A stretch of 64,000 nt of DNA from Chanodichthys erythropterus (taxonomy: Eukaryota; Chordata; Actinopteri; Cypriniformes; Xenocyprididae), in assembly GCF_024489055.1 (NCBI RefSeq), contig NC_090243.1:13737501-13801500 (forward strand), given 5' to 3'. The position numbers and the translations under genes are program-made. Under the pieces are notes generated by a model that saw only the letters and a program-made list of their open reading frames with translations, searched no databases and had not been told where the DNA came from. This document shows positions 37,101 through 46,820 of this stretch, piece by piece. Positions within the stretch are counted from its first letter, which is position 1. Each line of letters opens with the position of its first letter.

Positions 37101-40100
37101 ATCTGTGGGGTATTTTTAGCTGAAACTTCACAGACACATTCTGGGGACACCAGAGACTTATATTACATCTTGTGAAAGGGGCATTATAGGTCCCCTTTAA
37201 TAAACTGTAATACACTTGAACACATTGTAATTATGACTTGTGCCTCAAATGTCTAGTAACGTGAGAATTGGATTGCACTGAATGCTTTTTTTATTTTAGC
37301 TCCATATAGACCACACATACTCAACAGCCGGCAATCTTCTGTTCTATATTCCATAGTTCGCCAGGTGAGAAGTTTAAATCCCAGTGGGATCATGGGATTG
37401 ATATTGGCTGTGCTCTACGCTCCAGCCTAGTGGGGGAGGTGCTAAGGATACGATCTAATCATTGGCATGCCCATGTGCCACACCGTGACCTGAATCGGAT
37501 CCCAGGAAGCACGCAGATCCCACCAGCCCATCCCATCTGACCAACTCGGCTCTCAGACACTGATATTGTGTCATGACACCTGGAGGAACCACAGGATGTC
37601 TCAATGCCTGCAGTCACTTCCTGCCTGATGCTATATCTGGACTATGTAGGTAAACAGATTGTAGACCAAGAACGGGCTAAGGAAAGGATGGAGTGGGTAA
37701 TTTTTAATGACTGCCATTACCTGACAGCTAAAATGAGTTTTTAGACACTTTGCTATGCATTTCTTTGCAGCACATCTTGTTGAGATAAGATGAAAATGTG
37801 ATCAGAGCTCTCTATGCCTGCAACTCAAACTAAATTATTTAATTACCTAAAATAGCTAACATGGAGGCCACATGCAGCAGAGAAAAGTACATTGGGTGTC
37901 TTTGAAATGCTAGTCATTTTAGTCATTCAATCAGTGCTTTCGGTTTCTCTTTCCTGTACAGTAGGAATGAAAAATTACTTTTCTGCAACAGTTTTTTTCC
38001 TGAAAGAAAAAAAAAATCCATTCATATCAAATGTCTCCTCTGTACTTTATGTCTCAAACTGCTCAGATTTGCAAAGTCTACAAAAGAATGTCAGAGATTT
38101 CACTATGGACATTTTTCATTAATTTCTCCAAAGGCCAGATTGTCCATCCACATTAATATTATAGCTCTATACTGTTGCATTTGTATTTCTCCTAAGGAAG
38201 TCTAAAAGTAAAATCTGAGACAAAGATGACATAAACCTCTGAGCAATATAATTTCCTTCTGGGTATATTTAGATGTTTTTTACTGTAGATTTTGTTTATT
38301 TGATTGCTTTTGATTCATGTTTTTAAGATATATTCAATCTAATATACATGTTTTTGCCTGAAGATAAATTTCATCTTATGAAATGTAAAAAATGCGATGA
38401 CATGCTTGATAAATGTTTATGCCCTTAATATAAAAAAATGCCTGTGGTGAGTTTAGAAAATGTGTGACGATGATCTCAGTCTATGTTTATCTCTTTAATT
38501 TGCACTAACTAAAGAAACTATCATCTACAAATAAGTTCAGAGGATCAGAGAGAAGAGAATCACAACCAACTCATTAGCGCCAAGAGCTCATTAGCATTTG
38601 TGAAACCATTTAACCATCCTATGTTTCCGAGACAACAGTAATCTGCCCTAAGAACTCAACATGAATTTGAGTGTGAAATAATCTGATTTTCAGTATGAGG
38701 GAACAACCAAACTACCATAAATCCACAGTAAAGCCTGCTGCGAAACTGCACTCATATGCTCTAATACTAGCAGTTAACCTGAGGACTCCTTGCTAGCTAG
38801 AAGCAGAAAACAGCAAATTCACTGTGTCATTAGGGCATCCTCAGAGGCTGGCAGACGTTCTGGCAGTGTAGTGATGTACTGAAGGTGTCATAGAGTTGAG
38901 GAGAGAAAGATGCTATCTGACAGCTCACTGCTCATGGAGTAGCGTGAGGAAAATCTCATTGTGTATTTGAGCTATTCATGCACAAGTTTTCTTTTCTGTA
39001 CCGTGTCAGATAAGGCTCTGAAGGGGAGGCCAGTTGGTGTGTGTCAGCTGTGATAATAGACCACAGGCAAACTGTATAAATTTACTCAAGTAGGACATGC
39101 TCCTACATTCACATCCTAGTCAGTCCTGTCATTGAGTTTTCAGTTCAGTTTGGAAAAGATATTCAAAGTTTTTGACGCATTTAGCAGCAAGACAAATACA
39201 TATTTATGAGCATAGCTGTATTTTCCACTTTTAGCTTTGTTGTCTGTCTGTGAAATAATCAGAAATCCTAATCACAAAGTCTAAACACATTTTCTGCAGA
39301 TTTCTTTGATGTTTTTTTGTGTTGTTTTCAGACACGTATGCGAGGGTCAGCGTGCAGTGCGCATGACACGAATTTCGTTATCAGGAGAGTATGCGCACCG
39401 CTGGATTTTTGTAACCGTGTGTACTTGTACATGCAGGCCCCACATGCACATTTTTTTTTTTTTGCAGTAATTAGTTTATCCACAAGGTGGCAACCATGCC
39501 CTGGCGGCGTCAATTCACAAGGTAGTCAAAGAAAACTGCATAAACAGAACAGACCGGAACGCATGCAAGCTACAGCGACAATGGAGGCCTACATAGACGA
39601 GAGATTGTTCAAAGAGGTTAGAAAATACCCTCATTTGTACAACTCTAGCATGAAAGAATACAAAGATGTTTACATGGGTTGTAACTCATGGCGGGAGATT
39701 GCTCAAAACTGTGCATGCGTCGAACGCCTGTGTATTTGTACAAGTCGAATGAAGTATACTTTCCAAGGCTGTGTGCTCAACTGTGCCCGTAAAAAAAAAA
39801 AAAACAAAGTATACCCAGGGCTTTACATGTTCAGTTTATAGGTGCGTTTTGTTTCTTTACAAAGTGACATCACCAGCTACTGGCCTGGCAGCATAATACA
39901 GTGTTTTTAGTCCTTTTCACGGATCCATGTGAATGGCGATCGTATTGACAACATTGTCATCTGTACGCAAAAAAACGCAAAGGAAAAACTTTTCCGTTTT
40001 TAGTACATCGTTGTCATGTAAACATACCCTGAATACACAGGGGAAGGTAATCAAAGGAACAGGTGTGAACTAATCAGGGACTATGGCAACTAATGAATGA

Positions 40101-40492
40101 ACAAAAATAAGGCAAAACAGATAAAGATGACAATGAAACATATAAAAATCTTTCCATTTTCAGTTAAACACAGAGTCATGTAAATAAGACCCCAAAAACT
40201 AAATATGAATGTGACACTAATATGCTGAATTGCTGCTCAAGAAACATTTCTTATTATTATCAATGCTGGAAACAGTTGTGCTGCTAAATATTTTTGTGGA
40301 GACCATGATATATTTTTTTAGGATTCTTTGATAAATAGAAAATTAAACAAGCAGTATTTATTTGAAATAGAAATATTTTTGATCAATTTAATGCACCCTT
40401 GCTGAATAAAGTATTTATTTCTTGAAATGTTACTGACCCCGACATTTTGAATGGTAGTGTACATATGTATAATGTATATGTATAAATGTACG

Positions 40493-40539
<47 letters not shown>

Positions 40540-43500
40540 ATGTATTCATATTATATATTATTTTATCACAGTTATTGTATATATTATAATATATTATATT
40601 ATATTATATTATATTATATTATATTATATTATATTATATTATATTATATTATATTATATTATATTATATTATATTATATTATATTATATTATATTATACA
40701 CACACATATGTATAGAGTCAAACCAAAAATTATTCAGACATTTTTTATATTTTTTTTTTATAGATTTTTACTAGTGGGTGCAGGACACTATAGTTCATTT
40801 ATGTAAGTAAGGATAGCTAAATAAAGTAAACTGTGACATGTTATACCCAAAAATTCTTCATACAGTGGACTACCAGTAAAATTGATAAAAAATTTGCAAC
40901 CAAAAATTATTCACACTTTGATCTGACCATGTTTTAGTGAAGTGTTTTCTGACATAATTAAGATTCATTTTTTCTGACACAGTTTAACTCTGAGATCTTG
41001 TCATATTTTATTAACATTTTTTTAAACTATAGTGAATAAATTATATTAATGACTGAAATGTTCAAGGTGTCTGAATAATTTTGATTTGACTATATACCTA
41101 ATAAGGTGTCTAAGGTGTCCCCTGAATGTGTCTGTGAAGTTTAAGCTCAAAATACCCCATACATTTTTTTTAAATTAATTTTTTTACCTGCCTATTTTGG
41201 GGCATAATAAGCCGATTCATGTTGTGGCCCCTTTAAATCGCGCACTCTCTGCCCCCATTTAGAAAGACAATTTACAAATATCACTAAAAATGTCATGTTA
41301 TCATGGATCATGTCAGTTATTATTGCTCCATCTGCCATTTTTCGCTGTTGTCCTTGCTTGCTTCAGACGTTAATACTGGCTGCCCTTGTGTAATGCCTCG
41401 ATCATTGGCTGGCATATGCAAATATTGGGGGCGTACACCCCGACTGTTACGTAACAGTCGGTGTTATGTTGAGATTCGCCTGTTCTTCGGAGGTCTTTTA
41501 AACAAATGAGATTTATATAAGAAGGAGGAAACAATGATGTTTGAGACTCACTGTATATCATTTCCATGTACTGAACTCTTGTTATTCAACTATGCCAAGA
41601 TAAATTCAATTTTTAATTCTAGGGCACCTTTAAGTGAAAGTTTCTTGGCAGGAATAAGATGCAGAATAGACCAGACTCTATGCCGATAGCCAAAACTCTG
41701 CCACTGCGAGACTAATGCTAGTGCTATGATTGTTCGAATAGAATGGAACATGTCCAGCTTGGGTGAATCACAAAGTGCCTGAATGCACACATATATCATG
41801 ACACATTTTACCCATTTTTGCAGGTAACATTAGCAAGAGGCCAACAGTTTGTGTCCTATCTCTCTGACATCATCCAATGTACAGTATCCAGAAACATGAG
41901 TACATCTTTCAGTATGTGTATGTGTGTATAGGGGTAAAGGGTTAGACTGACCGTAATAGCAGGAGCTGCGAAAGCGAGGCTGAGGAGCATGAGAAAGGGA
42001 ATGACCTCATGTGTGGGTTCGATATAAGGCAGACTCAGACTGCGGTCGTGGCAGCTGAAACCCCAGCGGACCGGTTTGAAAATGTCCGTCCACTCCAGGA
42101 AATACACACTGACCACAGATGAGATCAGGAGAGGAAGCTGTTAGAGAGGAGAAAACATCACATAACTCTTCAACAAACATTTTCAGGGAATTACATTGTC
42201 CACATAACATGTCCCTATGGAAATGTACATACAGTCTGCCAGTCATTATTGCAAAATAAACACAGACAGGGCAGTACTTACAAAATAAATTATATCCTAG
42301 GTATATGAAAGCCATATAATGAGTTTAGGTGAGTAATAAAACAGACCAATGGTGACAGATTCACAGAATTGCAGTAAAACTATATGGAGTCACACTAAGA
42401 TCTTTTTAAATTATGAACTCAGATCCAGTTCCACATGGTGAAAATGTGATTTCATTGGGGCTGGAGGTGAATTTGTGTAGCTTAACATGCTAAAACAAGA
42501 AAAAAAAACATGATTTTTGGACATGCACCATGCAGTACCTTAGAATACCATGTAAATGTATGAATACCATAACCATTCAGAAACTGTAGTATTACCTTAT
42601 GATCAGCTGATACAATGTTTAACATATGTTTAACGATTTATTATCTGTCTGGTAAGCGATTTTTAATTGTTGTTTTTTCTGCATTTTGATACAATAAATA
42701 AATTATTGTTAGACTACAAAATTAAAAACATAATAGGCATTATTATTATAATTAGTAGTTTTTATGATTAAAGCTACTATCTTTATGCAATATATATGGT
42801 CAAAAATGTTAGAAAATATGTTAAAACAAAAAAAGCTATATCTAATTTTTAAGCCACACATTTCACAACTGAGAGTAAATGCTGTTATTTAAAATGTGGA
42901 AAAAGTGAAAAGTGACTGAAAAATGTGAATGCAAGTAAACATTTCAGTCAAACAAATGATCAATCTGTCTATTACACTTACACATATTTGTTAATCAGGT
43001 TTATTTATTTATCATCAATTAATCATATTTCTTTCAATCTCATAGATTTTTACTAACTGAACATTGCTTGTTCCACAACAACGTTCATACTTTTTAAAAT
43101 AAATGTAAAGGTAAAAAAGGTTAAAAAAGCATAATAGGACCCCTTTAAATTTAGACCTAAATATTTTTTTGAGTGCGGAAGAATGGTCAGTAAGATCAAA
43201 AATCAAACATGTACGGTATGTCAAACTTAAACTCTATACGTAATATTTGTAATTTAAAAAGTAGCCTAGGCTTTTGATGGGTTCCATTCTCTTTGACGGT
43301 CATGCTTGTGGTCGGCTGGTCTGTAAATCTCCTACGGTTTGTCCCAAGTGCCAGTGCTTTGGAAGAAAATATGGGTCAGTGGTATCAGTCGGCCACAGCG
43401 CAACTCTGCAGAATCAGCACAGAACGGCAGCTGCTTGCTGTAACCATCTGCATATCAAATGCCCGCAAACTGACCTCAATCACTCTACTGTAAATAAATT

Positions 43501-44755
43501 TAATGAAGAGCTCTTAATAACTGGCTTACCATGGTAAATACGACAAAAACAGCCTGCCATAAAATATGCTGAACGATTTTTGCAAATATTTGCTGATAGG
43601 TGAAATAATTAAGATGATTTCAGGTAATTCAATGCAAAAAATGGATCAAATTAAATCCTTTACATTTTTTTTATGATTGAATATCCATTTTCAATCAGAA
43701 ATTCATCATGTTACGGAAGTAAAATGGGTTGTGAATGCATTTCTTGTTGGTTTTAAGATGATCCCAAATGAAAAGAAGAGGTGACACTAAGGTCTTAATA
43801 ATTGATTGCTATAAATGAGGATAGTGTTTCTTAGTGACTACATTCAGATCCATGTGGGACAGGCACCATCACAGCAGGTACAGATGGTGTCCGCTTGGTG
43901 AAGGACCGGTAGATAAGAGCGTGTGCTTGGGTCGGGGAGGTTTCTGTGACCTGAGGAAACTTAAATGAGATCTCGAGAAGTACAAAATCCAGCTGTCAAT
44001 CAACGCATCATATCCCTTTAAAACCTTCAGATATGATAATCCTGATCTTCTAGACCTTCGTTTTTAGGTATTTGACAAACAATTTTGCAAACCTCACCGA
44101 AAAACAGCAAATGGAGGAATGAATAAATGAATGAAAATGTCCGATTCAGCACAACCCTGCATAATGTATGAGTGCACGCTTAGATCTTCCTCTTAAGTAC
44201 TAGATCACGTGTGTCGGTGTATGCATGTGCGGTATGAAAGCTTCACTGCCTCAATTCTTTATGTCACACTGACCTATATATATTCCACTAACCCCATCAT
44301 GATGCATGGAGAGCAGAGCAGCACCTCCTGGGGCGAACATCTAAGAAGGAGAGCTGACAGAAGCGCAGCATCCCAGTGCTGACATCACTCTATGCCAGTT
44401 AGTCATACATATCAAACTGATGATTTTTTACAAGGGAAAAGAGAAATGCTTTACATCGAAATGAACAATGCTCAATAACATGACATCTAAAAATCAGTGT
44501 CTTTCATTAGTTTCAATATCCCCCATTGATTATTTTAATTTGCAAATAATAATAAAGCTAGTGAGATTAATTTTTGTTTGCTTATTAAATGCAATGAAAA
44601 GTAAATACCAAGTCTGATGTTTCATCTGTGACTTTCAAAAAGCCAGAAACAGTCAAAGATTCAGATCAATTGCAAACAGCTATGAAGAAAAAGAAACATT
44701 TAAAATAAATTACTCAATATTGTATTGAATTTAAAAATTATTTTAAATATTTAAA

Positions 44756-44831
<76 letters not shown>

Positions 44832-45446
44832 AAATTTTGTATATATACACAAAATTATTGATTTTTTTTGTTTTTTGTGTTGACAAAAGTAACAAATTAG
44901 ATAATAATAAATTAAATTAAATATATATTTAATTTGTGTATATATTTAATTTAATTTATTATTATCTAATTTGTTACTTTTGTCAACACAAAAAACAAAA
45001 AAAATCAATAATTTTGTGTTGAATAAAGCTTATAAAGTTCAAACCGTCTAAAAAGCTTGATTGTTTCTCTTCTCCTAAGGAATGTAGCAGAAACATCTGA
45101 CATAAAGTTGATGCTTTGAAACCTGAATGGGAAGTCCATTAACTCTCATGATCTATGAAAGAGCATCCTGGGCTCATAAAATCTCCTCAGGTTCAGTTTA
45201 TCACTATAGCTATAGTCAAACATTTAAATTATGTTACATTTATCGATTCAGCTATGACTGTAACATATAGACTAAATAATTATCCACATGAAATTGTCAT
45301 CTTATTCTGATATCCTAAGTTGTCACCTGTCAAATCAAACGTGCAAATGTAAACAGATAGTCACTTACCTCAACGAAATAAAAGCATGGCAGCAGTGTCA
45401 CGCTGTCTTTTATCATCTTCTCTTTCAATCTTTCTCTCGCAGACAT
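30178..45446 (-). CDS. plppr4: Phospholipid phosphatase-related protein 4 (PRG-1)
   Basis: Brain-type six-pass membrane protein of the lipid-phosphate-phosphatase-like family; in mammals it sits at excitatory synapses and modulates lysophosphatidate signalling. Exons (minus): 45369-45446, 41952-42137, 35721-35850, 35023-35218, 33984-34041, 32058-32231, 30178-31617. Phases join perfectly to give 753 aa plus TAG (human about 763). N-terminus MSARERLKEKMIKDSVTLLP. Membrane segments lie in exons 2-6. C2-like motif is FPSQH (200-204) and C3-like is TRIIQHKNHAID (248-259), where the catalytic His of true phosphatases is Asn255. That fits a family regarded as lacking the enzyme activity. The 479-residue cytosolic tail (275-753), all in the last exon, has family blocks SRPGSSQLVHIPEETQEN, QPRIMQVIAMSKQQG, FELNDLNRDSES and ILIPERGNSP. 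Start is the first ATG of exon 1 with A at -3. Secure. Confidence 0.97.
31618..34041. other. plppr4 introns 5 and 6
   Basis: Introns 31618-32057 and 32232-33983. Apart from exon 6 (32058-32231) and the Tc1-like MITE at 33082-33620, AT-rich unique intron sequence with nothing else recognised. Confidence 0.5.
33082..33620. mobile_element. Tc1/mariner-like MITE (TACACTGCCCTCC ends)
   Basis: Perfect-looking inverted ends of about 30 bp: 'tacactgccctccaaaagtt' and its complement ending 'ggagggcagtgta', with TA at both edges. Lies in plppr4 intron 5, non-coding. Confidence 0.85.
36347..37200. mobile_element. TTAA element family C, copy in plppr4 intron 2
   Basis: TTAA at 36347-36350 and 37197-37200. 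Left end TTAAAGGGGTGCTTGATTAT, right end 'cattataggtcccctttaa'. Its right subterminal block ('ttagctgaaacttcacagac', 'cttatattacatcttgtg') is also found near the corresponding end of family A elements. Left block 'actttagttagtgtgtaatg' matches 24593-25485. Confidence 0.82.
37300..39320. other. plppr4 intron 2, unique sequence
   Basis: 37340-37620 is relatively GC-rich with 'gtttaaatcccagtgg', weakly like a pol III B box, so it may be an old SINE-like repeat. 37620-39060 is mostly unique, with ATTAG-type cores around 38575-38600. No exon of plppr4 is expected here, and no other gene is seen. Confidence 0.35.
39317..39841 (+). CDS. Transposon-derived MADF-domain frame, partial
   Basis: A 174-codon frame antisense within plppr4 intron 2. 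From the ATG at 39581 it encodes MEAYIDERLFKEVRKYPHLY and continues with the acidic/aromatic pattern and SWREIAQ of a MADF (Myb/SANT-like) DNA-binding domain. Such domains accompany PIF/Harbinger-type transposases. After IAQN the match ends, so only the first half is present; the stretch upstream of 39581 has no homology I recognise. Probably an exon remnant in a non-autonomous transposon rather than a host gene. Confidence 0.45.
   Translation: MCCFQTRMRGSACSAHDTNFVIRRVCAPLDFCNRVYLYMQAPHAHFFFFAVISLSTRWQPCPGGVNSQGSQRKLHKQNRPERMQATATMEAYIDERLFKEVRKYPHLYNSSMKEYKDVYMGCNSWREIAQNCACVERLCICTSRMKYTFQGCVLNCARKKKKNKVYPGLYMFSL
39890..40032. repeat. hAT-type repeat fragment
   Basis: 'ttttcacggatccatgtgaa' followed by 'cgatcgtattgacaacattg' and ending 'cgttgtcatgtaaacatacc', a widely repeated fish element end. 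Adjacent to the MADF frame and possibly part of the same element. Confidence 0.4.
40200..40463 (-). mobile_element. TACACTACCGTTC-type foldback element, half copy
   Basis: Ends 'attttgaatggtagtgta' at 40463 and includes 'ctcaagaaacatttcttatt' and 'aatgcacccttgctgaataa', which match the complement of the element at 57662-58192. Confidence 0.6.
40497..40697. repeat. (TA)n followed by (ATATT)n microsatellite
   Basis: A (TA)20 run at 40497-40536, then after about 50 bp an ATATT pentamer array from about 40588 to 40697. The tyrosine-isoleucine-leucine frame over it is an artefact. Confidence 0.95.
40709..41097. mobile_element. Tc1/mariner-like MITE (gagtcaaaccaaaaattattc ends)
   Basis: Left end 'tagagtcaaaccaaaaatta'; right end 'aattttgatttgactatata'. 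Non-coding, about 390 bp, directly abutting a family A fragment. Confidence 0.7.
41107..41633 (-). mobile_element. TTAA element family A, copy 3 (truncated)
   Basis: Begins internally at 'ctaaggtgtcccctgaatgt' and ends 'ttctagggcacctttaa' with TTAA at 41630-41633. In plppr4 intron 2, about 320 bp before exon 2. It includes the shared small frame (41370-41567, minus). Confidence 0.78.
44760..44826. repeat. (AT)33 microsatellite
   Basis: Uninterrupted AT dinucleotides of about 67 bp next to the perfect inverted repeat. Confidence 0.95.
44848..45018. repeat. Perfect 80-bp inverted repeat with 11-nt loop
   Basis: Left arm 44848-44927 and right arm 44939-45018 are exact reverse complements, including the 8-T and 6-T runs against 8-A and 6-A runs; the loop is 44928-44938. 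It begins 'cacaaaattattg' and ends 'caataattttgtg'. AT-rich, no coding. Confidence 0.93.
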
Positions 45447-45760
45447 CGTATTTCTCTACTTTAAAAACGCTAATAACCTGTTGTGTCCTAAGCGTCCACC
45501 TTTATCCAGCAAAACAAGCCGTCTAGATCAGCTGCTTCTTGCTCCATGGAGATGCATGATGTGGGTTCATACAGAAACAAACGACACACACACAGTCTAC
45601 ACCCTTCACCATTTACACGCGCTATTTGTATTGGAGTGGAATATGGTTGCAATTGAAAATACAGACAGAGAGGAAAATATTGCCGGCAAGATGACATCAG
45701 ATTTTTCGGATGAGGGGCTTGTGTCCTGACGCGCATGCGCACAAGCTGAAGGCTACATTC
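45447..45760 (-). promoter_or_regulatory. plppr4: plppr4 5' UTR and candidate promoter
   Basis: Upstream of the plppr4 ATG (45446). A palindromic GCGCATGCGC at 45731-45740 matches the NRF-1 consensus, a common neuronal and TATA-less promoter site. A 19-codon upstream frame (45488-45547), out of frame with the main one, lies in the presumed leader. The transcription start is inferred only. Confidence 0.4.
45731..45740. promoter_or_regulatory. NRF-1-type palindrome
   Basis: GCGCATGCGC, a perfect core of YGCGCAYGCGCR, about 285 bp before the plppr4 start codon. Related sequences recur at about 47490 and 48066. Confidence 0.5.
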
Positions 45761-46103
45761 CTCCAGTCATTCGCATAATTATTAATAATGTCACGAATAT
45801 AGAGGGTAACCGTTGAACGTGTTTATGTAGAATGCGGGATGAAATGAAGGAGTGTTTTTATTATTTAATTCCACAAGAAGGTTGCACATATGCACACTAA
45901 CAACATATTGCTATAGAAAATCACTTCACATGAAAGACAATTCTTCCTTTCATGTTTTTGTGGGGTTGATTCAGTGTTCAGAACAGTACAACACAATGCA
46001 GTACCATATGCAGTTCAATGGGATGCAGTAGGCTACAATAGAATGCAATGCATGAACAATGCAATACGAAAATAAAACGTTATTCTTGTCTAAAAGGGAT
46101 AGC

Positions 46104-46820
46104 TTAAAGGTGCCCTAGAACCAGTTTTTACAAGATGTAATATAAGTCTAAGGTGTCCCCTGAATGTGTCTGTGACGTTTCAGCTCAAAATACCCCATAG
46201 ATTTTTTTTTATTAATTTTTTTAACTGCCTATTTTGAGGCATCATTAACTATGCACCGATTCAGGCTGCGGCCCCTTTAAATCGCGCACTCCCTGCCATC
46301 GCAAGTTTTAAAAATGAAAATAGCGACATCTCTTGTCTTCATGAATACAGTAACTTTAACCACATTTAACAGTACATTAATTTAGGTACATGCTAATGAA
46401 ACATTTAGAAAGACAATTCACAAATATCACAAAAAATATCATGTTATCATGGATCATGTCAGTTATTATTGCTCCATCTGCTATTTTTCACTGTTGTTAT
46501 TGCTTGCTTACCTAGTCTGATGATTCAGCTGTGCACAGATCCAGACATTAATACTGGCAGCCCTTGTGTAATGCCTTGAACATGGGCTGGCATATGTAAA
46601 TATTGGGGGCGTACATATTAATGATCCCGACTGTTACGTAACAGTCAGTGTTATGTTGAGATTTGCCTTTTTTTTGGAAGTCTTTTAAACAAATGAGATT
46701 TACATAAGAAGGAGGAAACAATGGAGTTTGAAACTCAATGTATGTCTTTTCCATGTATTGAACTCTTGTTATTCAATTATGCCAAGGTAAATTCAATTTT
46801 TGATTCTAGGGCACCTTTAA
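46104..46820 (-). mobile_element. TTAA element family A, copy 4
   Basis: Complete: TTAA 46104-46107 and 46817-46820, ends TTAAAGGTGCCCTAGAAC and 'attctagggcacctttaa'. Carries the shared small frame on the minus strand (46548-46754). Confidence 0.88.

Larger units (their letters stand above)
42138..45368. other. plppr4: plppr4 intron 1
   Basis: Mostly AT-rich. It holds a GC-richer non-repetitive patch (43270-43540), an acceptor-preceded minus frame (43831-43950), an (AT)n run and an 80-bp perfect inverted repeat (44848-45018). Confidence 0.6.

Noticed and set aside
40486..40806. 106-codon frame rich in YIILYYI
   Set aside because: Translation of TA and ATATT microsatellites.
43274..43537. 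87-codon plus frame with several Cys (SPTVCPKCQCFGRKYG)
   Set aside because: The Cys spacing fits no finger I know, no splice sites flank it, and it lies antisense in a plppr4 intron; kept only as a GC-rich patch.
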